From: Peptococcaceae bacterium UBA5356 | GTDB lineage: Bacteria > Bacillota > Peptococcia > DRI-13 > DTU073 | Assembly (NCBI GenBank): GCA_002407935.1 | Contig: DHPU01000074.1 | Location: forward strand, 1 to 20,128 | Direction of reading: 5' to 3' | Length of the DNA: 20,128 nt | Shown here: piece after piece, positions 13,307 through 20,128 of the stretch | Layout: every line of letters starts with the position of its first letter | Position numbering within the stretch: position 1 is the stretch's first letter | Program-made: the position numbers and the translations under genes | The notes under the pieces: model-generated | What the model was told of the DNA's origin: nothing | What the model saw: only the letters and a program-made list of their open reading frames with translations | Database searches by the model: none

Positions 13307-14305
13307 ATGTCTACTGAAAGATTATGTTCAGTAATGGAGCGGGAATTAGCTTTGGAATTTGCCCGTGTTACAGAAGCGGCGGCGATTTCTTCGGCTCGTT
13401 GGTGGGGGCGGGGAGATAAAAATAATGCAGATGGTGCGGCTGTTGAGGCAATGCGAGCCATGTTTGACACGGTTAATATTGATGGTACGGTGGTTATTGG
13501 TGAAGGCGAGATGGATGAAGCGCCAATGCTCTACATAGGAGAAAAAGTAGGGACGGGACAACATGTGCAGGTTGATGTAGCTGTTGATCCGCTAGAAGGA
13601 ACTAATCTAGTTGCCAAAGGCTTGATGGGTGCAATTGCCGTTTTGGCGGTTGCCCCCAAAAATTGCTTACTGCATGCTCCGGATATGTACATGGAAAAGA
13701 TCGCGGCGGGTCCGGCGGCGGTAGGCAAGATTAGTCTTGATGCTACCGTTACGGAAAATGTGAAGGCGGTGGCGAAGAGCTTAGATAAAGAAGTTGAGGA
13801 CGTTACGGTGGTAGTTTTAGATCGGGAACGTCATGCAACGATTATTGAGGAATTAAGAAGAATCGGGGCACGGATTAAACTGATTACCGATGGGGATGTT
13901 TCGCCGGTGGTAGCTACCAGTATTCCAGGCTCCGGTGTTGACATGGTAATTGGGATTGGAGGCGCTCCCGAAGGGGTACTAGCCGCTGCTGCCCAGCGTT
14001 GTACCGGCGGAGAACTGCAAGGCCGGCTTTGGCCGACCAAAAAGCAAGATATTGAACGGGCTCATAAATTGGGCGTTATTGATACGAAGAAAATCCTTAC
14101 ATTAGATGATTTGGTGAAAGGTGACGATGTGGTTTTTGCCGCAACAGGGATTACGGACGGGGATTTTCTGAAGGGGGTACGTTATTATGGTAATTATGTG
14201 ACTACCCATACCGTAGTTATGCGGGGAGCCTCCGGAACGATTCGTTTCTTGGAAGCACGGCACAGGATCGATAAGAAAACCCAATATACGAGACGTGCTC
14301 TTTAA
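13307..14305 (+). CDS. glpX: Class II fructose-1,6-bisphosphatase
   Basis: This 332-residue protein is a GlpX-type phosphatase removing the 1-phosphate of fructose 1,6-bisphosphate, the committed step of gluconeogenesis. It has the metal-binding motifs VIGEGEMDEAPMLYIGE and VAVDPLEGTNLVAKG, the family block ISSARWWGRGDKNNADGAAVEAMR near the N-terminus, and GDVSPVVATSIPGSGVDM and GIGGAPEGVLAAAA later. The length is normal for the family. The ATG at 13307 follows AGAGGAGGAAAAGG. It follows fba and fsa in the same direction. In Bacillus murA and rho flank glpX; neither is present here. Confidence 0.96.
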   Translation: MSTERLCSVMERELALEFARVTEAAAISSARWWGRGDKNNADGAAVEAMRAMFDTVNIDGTVVIGEGEMDEAPMLYIGEKVGTGQHVQVDVAVDPLEGTNLVAKGLMGAIAVLAVAPKNCLLHAPDMYMEKIAAGPAAVGKISLDATVTENVKAVAKSLDKEVEDVTVVVLDRERHATIIEELRRIGARIKLITDGDVSPVVATSIPGSGVDMVIGIGGAPEGVLAAAAQRCTGGELQGRLWPTKKQDIERAHKLGVIDTKKILTLDDLVKGDDVVFAATGITDGDFLKGVRYYGNYVTTHTVVMRGASGTIRFLEARHRIDKKTQYTRRAL

Positions 14306-14325
14306 GTCTGGCCATTGTTTTAGGC

Positions 14326-14365
14326 AAGGGCTGCCCATAGTAAGGCACAGCATATTTGCCCTTTT
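14326..14365 (+). terminator. Possible terminator after glpX
   Basis: Arms AAGGGC (14326-14331) and GCCCTT (14358-14363), followed by TT, enclose an inner stem TGCC/GGCA with a large 3' bulge. The structure is imperfect, but it is the only candidate between glpX and the rpmE promoter. Confidence 0.35.
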
Positions 14366-14415
14366 AAAGGGGATAACATTTTCCCTGATTAACAACATCG
14401 TAAAATTTTCTTCTC

Positions 14416-14444
14416 TTGTGCTATGAAAATTCCTATGCTATAAT
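14416..14444 (+). promoter_or_regulatory. Sigma-A promoter of rpmE
   Basis: TTGTGC (14416-14421), a 17-base spacer and a perfect TATAAT (14439-14444), with an extended -10 TG at 14436-14437. The rpmE start is about 75 bases downstream. Confidence 0.85.
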
Positions 14445-14520
14445 ATTTTAATGTAATGATTTGTACGACAGTGGGTTGCTTAGTTGTTTATAGGAAGGGT
14501 TTTTGAAAGAAGGTGAAAAT

Positions 14521-14721
14521 GTGAAAGAGGGTCTTCATCCTAAATATTACAAAGCTACTGTGACTTGTGCATGCGGGGAAACCTTTGAAACAGGATCTAC
14601 AAAGCAGAATCTAAAGGTGGAACTTTGTTCCAAATGCCATCCTTTCTTCACTGGTAAACAACGTACCGTATTTACAACGGGACGTGTGGAAAGATTTAAA
14701 AGCAAGTATGGCCTCGAATAA
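14521..14721 (+). CDS. rpmE: 50S ribosomal protein L31 (zinc-binding type)
   Basis: With the GTG at 14521 the product is 66 residues and starts MKEGLHPKYYKATVTC, the usual L31 N-terminus. An AAGGTGA ribosome binding site precedes this GTG; the in-frame TTG at 14503 would add six residues and lacks such a site. Four cysteines, C16, C18, C36 and C39 (CAC and CSKC), form the zinc site of the C+ form of L31. The body has the expected HPFFTGKQR. The gene has its own promoter and a perfect terminator, so it is a single-gene unit. The zinc-free paralogue common in Firmicutes is not in this window. Confidence 0.96.
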   Translation: MKEGLHPKYYKATVTCACGETFETGSTKQNLKVELCSKCHPFFTGKQRTVFTTGRVERFKSKYGLE

Positions 14722-14724
14722 GTT

Positions 14725-14759
14725 AAAATATAGCAGAGCCTTGGCTCTGCTATATTTTT
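14725..14759 (+). terminator. Strong intrinsic terminator of rpmE
   Basis: Arms ATATAGCAGAGCC and GGCTCTGCTATAT are perfectly complementary over a TT loop and followed by TTTTTC. It begins four bases after the rpmE stop, and A/T pairs extend the stem. Confidence 0.95.
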
Positions 14760-14827
14760 CAGAGTTTCTTGGAAGTATCGTGTTTTGTTTGTGTTTGGCA
14801 AGGCAGGAGTAGAAAGGTGGGCTGCAA

Positions 14828-15712
14828 ATGTCCCGTTATTATTATGGAGGGCAGGCTGTTATTGAAGGCGTAATGATGCGCGGAAAGAAGAATATGGCGG
14901 TTGCTGTACGGCGTACCCCGGAGGAAATTGTGCTGGATCTGCAGACGGTTAGTTCCGTGGCGGAGCGGTTTCCTTTCTTAAAGCTACCCTTAATCAGAGG
15001 CTTTGTAGCATTAATTGAATCAATGATTATTGGGATTAAAACCTTAACCTTTTCCGCTAATCAGGTGGTGGAGGGGGAAGGGGAAGGCGAGTCACTAAGC
15101 AATTGGGAATTAGGACTTTCCGTAGCCTTTGCCTTAGTAGTAGGGACGGGGCTGTTTGCTCTTTTGCCGGTAGGGTTAGCTTATTTATTGAAAGCATACG
15201 TGCCGGGACATATGCTACAGAATCTTTTGGAGGGGTTATTCCGAGTTTTGGTATTTTTGGCTTATGTGGTAGCTATTTCTTTTATGAAGGATATCCAGCG
15301 CGTTTTTGAATACCATGGGGCAGAACACAAGACGATTCATACCTATGAAGCCGGGGAAGAGTTAACGGTAGAAAACACCCGTAAATATTCGACTCTACAC
15401 CCTCGGTGCGGCACTAGTTTTTTACTTTTTGTGATGGTCATCAGTATTCTGGTTTTTTCGCTGGTGGGCGAAACGGGCATTTGGGCACGCCTTATTTCCC
15501 GTATTATTCTGCTTCCTGTAGTAGCAGGAGTATCTTATGAATTTCTCAAAATTACCGGGAAATATCAGCATGTTTTGTTGATGCGAATTTGCAGTATGCC
15601 AGGTTTGTGGTTACAGAAGTTAACGACAAGAGAACCGGATGACAGTCAATTGGAAGTGGCTATCTATGCTTTGCAAAAAGTATTGGAAGCGGAGGAAGAA
15701 GAAAGATGTTAG
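14828..15712 (+). CDS. DUF1385 (YqhQ-like) multi-pass membrane protein
   Basis: The 294-residue product matches the DUF1385/YqhQ family, conserved in Firmicutes but without an established function that I know. It opens with YYYGGQAVIEGVMMRGKKNMAVAVR, the family signature, then RGFVALIESMIIGIKTL. About five hydrophobic segments follow (near residues 95-125, 140-160, 200-218 and 225-245). A conserved soluble block, EYHGAEHKTIHTYE and later STLHPRCGTSF, is rich in His, Glu and Cys and could bind metal. The ATG follows AAAGGTGGG. Its end overlaps prfA by seven bases, a linkage common in Clostridia that suggests co-expression with translation termination genes. Confidence 0.9.
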   Translation: MSRYYYGGQAVIEGVMMRGKKNMAVAVRRTPEEIVLDLQTVSSVAERFPFLKLPLIRGFVALIESMIIGIKTLTFSANQVVEGEGEGESLSNWELGLSVAFALVVGTGLFALLPVGLAYLLKAYVPGHMLQNLLEGLFRVLVFLAYVVAISFMKDIQRVFEYHGAEHKTIHTYEAGEELTVENTRKYSTLHPRCGTSFLLFVMVISILVFSLVGETGIWARLISRIILLPVVAGVSYEFLKITGKYQHVLLMRICSMPGLWLQKLTTREPDDSQLEVAIYALQKVLEAEEEERC

Positions 15713-16776
15713 AAAAACTACAACAGTTGGAAGAGCGTTATGAGAAATTGACGCAGTTGATTAGTGATCCGGAGGTTATTAGCAACCAGAGTGAATGGAA
15801 AAAACATACCAAAGCTCATGCCGCTTTAGAAGAAGTCGTTTTGGTATATAGGGAATATAGGCAAATTCTCCAAAATAGGCAAGATAATGAGGAGCTTTTG
15901 GCGAATAACCAGGATCCGGAATTTGGCGAATTGATCCAAGCCGATCTGGAAGAATTAAGAGAACGGGAAACAAAGCTGGAAAGCAGTTTAAAAGTTTTAC
16001 TTTTACCGAAGGATCCTCATGATGAAAAGAATGTCATTATCGAAATCAGGGGAGGTACGGGTGGCGAGGAGGCCGCTTTATTTGCGGCTGATCTGTTAAG
16101 GATATATACCCGTTATGCCGAAAAAAAGCACTGGAAGGTAGAACTGCTTTCTGCTAACTATACGGATATTGGCGGATTTAAAGAAGTTATCGTGATGATT
16201 GAGGGGAAAGGGGCCTATAGCCGGTTGAAGTTTGAAAGCGGAGTGCATCGGGTACAGCGGGTTCCTACTACCGAATCGGGAGGGCGGATTCATACCTCGG
16301 CGGCAACGGTTGCCGTTCTGCCTGAGGCCGAAGAAGTGGATATTGAGATAGATCCCAATGAGATTAGGGTGGATATTTTTTGCTCCAGCGGGCCGGGCGG
16401 ACAGTCGGTTAATACTACCCAGTCGGCTGTCCGGATTACACATATACCTACCGGCATAGTTGTTTCTTGTCAGGATGAAAAGTCGCAGCATAAGAATAAA
16501 GACAAGGCGATGAAGGTCTTACGGGCACGGCTGCTGGAAAAAGCCCAGGAAGAACAAATGGGGGAAATGGCCAGCGTGCGTCGGGTAATGGTGGGAAGTG
16601 GTGACCGCAGTGAGAGAATTCGTACTTATAATTTTCCGCAAGGAAGAGTAACGGATCATCGAATTGGTCTTACTTCTTACCGTTTGGAAGAAGTTCTGTT
16701 AGGAGAACTTGATGAATTCATCGATGCACTGATTACGAGTGATCAGGCTGAAAAATTAAAGACGGTGGATTCATGA
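15706..16776 (+). CDS. prfA: Peptide chain release factor 1
   Basis: This 356-residue class I release factor recognises UAA and UAG stop codons and triggers peptide release. It carries the RF1 PxT tripeptide as P187-T188-T189 in RVPTTESGGRIHTSAATVAVLPE, which sets it apart from RF2 (SPF). The catalytic GGQ is at residues 231-233 in SSGPGGQSVNTTQSAVR. The length is normal (B. subtilis 356). The start lies within the end of the DUF1385 gene, with GAGGAAGAAGAAAG upstream, and the stop overlaps prmC by four bases (ATGA). Glutamine 233 is the expected target of PrmC. Confidence 0.98.
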   Translation: MLEKLQQLEERYEKLTQLISDPEVISNQSEWKKHTKAHAALEEVVLVYREYRQILQNRQDNEELLANNQDPEFGELIQADLEELRERETKLESSLKVLLLPKDPHDEKNVIIEIRGGTGGEEAALFAADLLRIYTRYAEKKHWKVELLSANYTDIGGFKEVIVMIEGKGAYSRLKFESGVHRVQRVPTTESGGRIHTSAATVAVLPEAEEVDIEIDPNEIRVDIFCSSGPGGQSVNTTQSAVRITHIPTGIVVSCQDEKSQHKNKDKAMKVLRARLLEKAQEEQMGEMASVRRVMVGSGDRSERIRTYNFPQGRVTDHRIGLTSYRLEEVLLGELDEFIDALITSDQAEKLKTVDS

Positions 16777-17639
16777 TGCAGAGTCAGCAAAGGCCGCATA
16801 CCGGAGAGGAGGCTCTCCAGTGGGCGGCTTCCTTTTTAAGAGAGCGAGAATGGACAAAGCGGCTGGCCCAGCAAGAAGCTCGGCTGCTGCTGGCTAAAGC
16901 TTGGCAGAAGGATTTTCTGCATCTGGTCATCGAACGGCAGGAGCGGTTGTCTGATGCGGCTTGGGAAGCGTTTGCCTTACTGGTGAAGCAAAGAGGTGCT
17001 CAGGAACCCTTGCATTATTTATTGGGAGAAAAGGAATTTATGTCGCTCCCGATACAGGTATCCTCTGCGGTGCTTATCCCCAGATGGGAGACGGAGGTAA
17101 TGGTGGAAGAAGCATTAAAGTTAATGCGGGAGAGAGTGCGTCCGCGTATCTTGGAACTAGGGACGGGCAGTGGAGCCATTGCGCTGAGCTTGGCTTATTA
17201 TCTTCCTAAGGTGGAAGTGGTGGCGATTGATGTTTCGGAGGAGGCCTTAGAGGTTGCCCGCAAAAATGCCGTTAGGCTCGGATTGAAGAAAAAAATCATC
17301 TTTTTGCAGGGCGATCTTTTTCAACCCTTAACACGAGGAGAACGTTTTGACTTGATTATCTCTAATCCTCCTTATCTTAGTGCCGCGGAAATGCAAAACT
17401 TGCCTCCTGATGTGCAAAAGGAACCTGTTTTAGCACTGGCAGGGGGGCAGGATGGTTTGGCTTTTTATCGCCGGATTGCGGCGGCAGCGCAAACTTATTT
17501 GCTCCCGGAAGGACACCTACTGCTGGAGATTGGTTGGCAGCAGGGAGCCGCGGTTACGGCGATTCTGGCGGAAAAGGGGCTGGCACCCGTAAAAATTCTG
17601 CGCGATCTGGAGGAGAGGGAGCGGGTTGTGGTATACTAG
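16773..17639 (+). CDS. prmC: Release factor glutamine methyltransferase
   Basis: The 288-residue SAM-dependent enzyme N5-methylates the glutamine of the GGQ motif in release factors, improving termination. It has an N-terminal helical domain (about residues 1-85), the E-F-M/Y-LIPRWETE signature that precedes the catalytic domain, the SAM-binding LELGTGSGAIALSLA, and the diagnostic NPPY at 198-201 that binds the glutamine side chain. It overlaps prfA by ATGA, a classic translational coupling that pairs enzyme and substrate. An ATG directly after the first (16776) is an alternative start. A 100-base gap follows, holding no clear terminator or promoter. Confidence 0.96.
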   Translation: MMQSQQRPHTGEEALQWAASFLREREWTKRLAQQEARLLLAKAWQKDFLHLVIERQERLSDAAWEAFALLVKQRGAQEPLHYLLGEKEFMSLPIQVSSAVLIPRWETEVMVEEALKLMRERVRPRILELGTGSGAIALSLAYYLPKVEVVAIDVSEEALEVARKNAVRLGLKKKIIFLQGDLFQPLTRGERFDLIISNPPYLSAAEMQNLPPDVQKEPVLALAGGQDGLAFYRRIAAAAQTYLLPEGHLLLEIGWQQGAAVTAILAEKGLAPVKILRDLEERERVVVY

Positions 17640-17739
17640 GTTTAAAAGTGAACAAGTATAGTGATGGGTCGTTAGAGGTTCATTAAAATGATAATTTGGT
17701 AATTTAGTAATAGTGTTTAGCAGAGAAGGTTGAAGAGCA

Positions 17740-18807
17740 GTGGAAACAAAATTTTGGCCTGTGTCGGCGGAGAATCCGGAGCAAGAGCTTATTAGACAGG
17801 CCGCGGCGATTATTCGGAGCGGTGGTTTAGTTGCTTTTCCTACGGAAACGGTTTATGGTCTTGGGGCTGATGGCTTGAATTCCCAAGCGGTCAGACGGAT
17901 TTTTACAGCGAAAGGAAGACCTGTTGATAATCCGTTGATTTTACATGTGGCAAAGCAGGATGAGGTTTTTCGTTTAGCCCGACAGGTCGACAAGCAGGTG
18001 CAAAAACTAATGAATATTTTTTGGCCCGGCCCGTTGACGTTGGTTTTGCCTAAAGCAGCCCTAATTCCCGCTGAAGTCACGGCGGGTTTGGCTACAGTAG
18101 CCATTCGCATGCCGCGGCATCCTGTAGCCTTGGCTTTAATTGAGGCTAGCGGGGTACCCTTAGCGGCTCCCAGTGCGAATCGCTCCGGTTACCCCAGTCC
18201 CACGACCGGTCAGCATGTTTATGCAGACTTGGGAGGGCGGATTGAAGCTGTTTTGGAAAGCGGCCCGACAGGGGTAGGACTGGAGTCGACGGTGTTGGAT
18301 TTATCCGGCGAGGTGCCTGTTATTTTACGCCCGGGGGGGATTACTTGGGAAGATTTATCCGCTGTTTTAGGGACGGTATTACTGGATCCCGGTCTGAGTG
18401 ATCCACAGCAAAAACCTAAGGCACCGGGGATGAAATATAAGCATTATGCACCGCGGGCAGAAGTGCTTCTGCTCAATGGAACACCAGAGAAGGTAGCGTC
18501 TAAAATTAGAGAACTGCTGATAAATTATCAGCGGCAAGGGAAAAAAGTCGGCGTACTTTTAACCACGGAAACTTGGCAAAGCCTGAAAGACTTAGCTAGT
18601 GAGGCTAGTGAGATTACTTATGGACGAAAACTGGGTAGCTGTACCCACCTAGAGGATATTGCCCGAGTTTTATATAGCGAGTTACGCAATTGTGATATGG
18701 CGAAAGTAGATGTAGTTTTGACGGAGACATACCGGGAGGAGGGGCTGGGTGTCGCTCTGATGAATCGTTTGCTGAAATCTGCCGGTTATAAGGTAATTAA
18801 TACATAG
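17740..18807 (+). CDS. ywlC: L-threonylcarbamoyladenylate synthase (Sua5/YwlC type)
   Basis: This 355-residue protein makes threonylcarbamoyl-AMP from threonine, bicarbonate and ATP, the first step of the universal t6A37 tRNA modification. The YrdC-like N-terminal domain (about 1-210) has GGLVAFPTETVYGLGAD, the KGRPVDNPL substrate motif and PSANRSGYPSPTT. A PGMKYKHYAP linker leads to the Sua5 C-terminal domain, so this is the two-domain Sua5/YwlC form rather than the short TsaC. It starts at GTG behind GAAGAG. The order ywlC-ywlD(mntP)-ywlE is the same as in B. subtilis. The upstream gap contains TTTAGTAATAGTGTTTAG, which faintly resembles the heptamer array at 2322-2370. Confidence 0.95.
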   Translation: METKFWPVSAENPEQELIRQAAAIIRSGGLVAFPTETVYGLGADGLNSQAVRRIFTAKGRPVDNPLILHVAKQDEVFRLARQVDKQVQKLMNIFWPGPLTLVLPKAALIPAEVTAGLATVAIRMPRHPVALALIEASGVPLAAPSANRSGYPSPTTGQHVYADLGGRIEAVLESGPTGVGLESTVLDLSGEVPVILRPGGITWEDLSAVLGTVLLDPGLSDPQQKPKAPGMKYKHYAPRAEVLLLNGTPEKVASKIRELLINYQRQGKKVGVLLTTETWQSLKDLASEASEITYGRKLGSCTHLEDIARVLYSELRNCDMAKVDVVLTETYREEGLGVALMNRLLKSAGYKVINT

Positions 18808-18835
18808 GGAAAGGAACACATAGGGAGAGATTAAC

Positions 18836-19384
18836 TTGAATTATCCAATGGTGTTATTGGTTTCAGTGGCTTTGGGTGTTGACGCTTTTTCGGTGGCGAT
18901 CAGCATCGGCCTACTGGGAGTGAAAATCAGAGAGATTCTGCTTGTTTCCGGCGTGGTGAGCGTATTCCATATTTTCATGCCTCTAATTGGTCTTTATTTG
19001 GGAGCGTATCTGGGAAATATAGCCGGGCCAATTGCGAGTATTATCGGGGCGTTAGTTCTTTTGGCGATTGGGTTAAATACCATCTGGGACAATTGGCGGC
19101 AAGTAGGTTTTACCAAGGAGCCTACCTTTAATCTGCAAAGTCCCTTGAGTTTGGTTTTGCTGGCGGGCAGTGTCAGTTTGGATGCCTTGACAGTAGGTTT
19201 TGGGTTGGGAACATTAAAGGTAGATTTAATTTTAACGGTACTAACGATGGGCATAGTGGCAGGATTAATGACGGCCACAGGTTTAGTTTTTGGCAAAGGA
19301 TTGCATAAAGCGGTGGGCGAAAAGGCAGGTTTGCTAGGGGGAATCATCTTAGTCTTGATTGGTCTGAAAATCTTAATCCGGTAA
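18836..19384 (+). CDS. mntP: Manganese efflux pump MntP
   Basis: The 182-residue protein is predicted to cross the membrane about six times and matches MntP (YebN/YwlD, DUF204). It has the two related halves typical of the family, each with an acidic motif in a helix: ALGVDAFSVAISIG near the start and GSVSLDALTVGFGLG past the middle. MntP exports Mn2+ and protects against manganese overload. It starts at TTG, six bases after AGGGAGAG. It lies 28 bases after ywlC and 16 before the ywlE start chosen here, so the three are probably one operon. No yybP-ykoY manganese riboswitch could fit in the short gap. Confidence 0.93.
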   Translation: MNYPMVLLVSVALGVDAFSVAISIGLLGVKIREILLVSGVVSVFHIFMPLIGLYLGAYLGNIAGPIASIIGALVLLAIGLNTIWDNWRQVGFTKEPTFNLQSPLSLVLLAGSVSLDALTVGFGLGTLKVDLILTVLTMGIVAGLMTATGLVFGKGLHKAVGEKAGLLGGIILVLIGLKILIR

Positions 19385-19400
19385 GAGGGGGATGAGTCAG

Positions 19401-20128
19401 GTGGAAGAGAAAAAGCAAGAAAAAGCACCCCAAAAAGTAGGGACAATTCTTTTTATCTGTACGGGCAATACTTGCCGCAGTTCTATGGCAGAAGTTTTGG
19501 CCCGCGATTATCTCCGGCGCAGAGAAACAGAAGAAGGAGGAGTGGCAACGATAAGGGTGATTTCGGCAGGAACGGGGGCTATTGATGATGAAGCGGCCTC
19601 AGCTCAAGCTAGAGCAGTAATGTCTGAATGGGGATTAGATCTTTCCCAACATAAAGCAAGGTTTTTAACAGTGCAGATGTTGCAAGAAGCGGATTTAATT
19701 TTGACGATGACGGAAAGACACAAAAAATATATTGAGGATATATTGCCGGAAGCGCAAGGCAAAGTATACCTTTTAAAAGAATATGCGCAGGGGGAAGAAG
19801 CTTTACAAGCCTTAAAAGAAAAAGCCACCTTATTTTACATGGAAATTGAAAAGAAAAAGCGAGCTTTTTTTCAGGCGCATCGTCAGGAAATTGCCGCTTT
19901 AGAAAAACGTAAAGAGGAATTACTGCGGCAATTAGAAAAAGTCGAGGATGAATTTAAAGACTGGGAAAAGCAAATAGCGGTAATCGCCGGCGCGGAAATG
20001 ACGGAGCTGAAAAAAATTGAGCTGGAGATAAAGAATCAGGATATTTTGGATCCTTTCGGTCAGCCGGTAGAGGTTTATCGCACTTGTGCCGGAGAGCTTA
20101 ATGAATATATCGCCAAAGCCTTGGAAAA
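19401..20128 (+). CDS. ywlE: YwlE-type protein arginine phosphatase with coiled-coil insertion (3' end outside window)
   Basis: The reading frame is open to the last base, so the gene is partial. It has the low-molecular-weight phosphatase P-loop C20-TGNTC-R26-S; the Thr before Cys (CTGNTCRS) is the mark of arginine phosphatases such as YwlE rather than tyrosine phosphatases (usually Ile). SAGT, LDLSQHKAR and ADLILTMTERH follow as expected. After KVYLLKEYAQGEE (about residue 133) about 80 highly charged residues with a coiled-coil pattern (EIAALEKRKEELLRQLEKV) interrupt the domain before the general-acid loop DPFGQPVEVYRTCAGEL at residue 217. YwlE removes phosphate placed on arginines by the McsB kinase. 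I prefer GTG 19401, nine bases after GAGGGGG; ATG 19392 directly abuts that site. Confidence 0.88.
   Translation, partial: MEEKKQEKAPQKVGTILFICTGNTCRSSMAEVLARDYLRRRETEEGGVATIRVISAGTGAIDDEAASAQARAVMSEWGLDLSQHKARFLTVQMLQEADLILTMTERHKKYIEDILPEAQGKVYLLKEYAQGEEALQALKEKATLFYMEIEKKKRAFFQAHRQEIAALEKRKEELLRQLEKVEDEFKDWEKQIAVIAGAEMTELKKIELEIKNQDILDPFGQPVEVYRTCAGELNEYIAKALE

Noticed and set aside
18808..18835. Manganese riboswitch (yybP-ykoY) before mntP
   Set aside because: The gap to ywlC is only 28 bases, too short for the structure, and the gene appears to be read from the ywlC transcript.

Overview
The window reads as a housekeeping and sporulation segment of a low-to-moderate GC, endospore-forming, Gram-positive anaerobe (Firmicutes, Clostridia). 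A Peptococcaceae/Desulfotomaculum-type relative is my best guess. The reasons are the germination pair sleB-ypeB, a Spo0F-type response regulator, an RNA polymerase delta subunit, sigma-H-like promoters, frequent GTG/TTG starts with strong GGAGG-type ribosome binding sites, and gene order resembling the Bacillus subtilis rpoE-pyrG-spo0F-fbaA-ywjH-glpX-rpmE-prfA-prmC and ywlC-ywlD-ywlE blocks. No mobile element gene, CRISPR array, tRNA or rRNA was seen.

Layout. (1) 58-1551, minus strand: a secreted right-handed beta-helix protein under a candidate sigma-H promoter that overlaps a Spo0A-box sequence. (2) 1799-3767: sleB-like spore cortex hydrolase and its partner ypeB, separated by a 49-bp array of degenerate heptamers. 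(3) 3767-5624: a REP-like hairpin, a near-perfect sigma-A promoter and argS, which carries a serine-rich repeat insert. (4) 5657-7974: rpoE (delta) and pyrG, with a 13-bp tandem repeat in the pyrG leader. (5) 8021-10834: femX-like gene, alr and spo0F, overlapping one another; a 7-bp repeat lies at the alr/spo0F junction. (6) 10847-14305: a textbook sigma-H promoter, an unrecognised cysteine-rich protein, then fba, fsa and glpX (gluconeogenesis and sugar phosphates). (7) 14416-14759: rpmE as its own transcription unit. (8) 14828-17639: a DUF1385 membrane protein, prfA and prmC, overlapping and probably co-translated; PrmC methylates the release factor encoded beside it. (9) 17740-window end: threonylcarbamoyl-AMP synthase, mntP and a YwlE-type arginine phosphatase interrupted by a coiled coil of about 80 residues; its 3' end is outside the window.

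The main unusual signals are the coiled-coil insertion in YwlE, the sigma-H-driven cysteine-rich gene next to spo0F, and at least five unrelated short tandem repeats (units of 7, 12, 13, 7 and 8 bp) within 11 kb, several in leaders or at gene junctions. I see no clear, complete novel defence or biosynthetic system; most genes are well-known families. All family assignments were made by reading motifs, without database searches.
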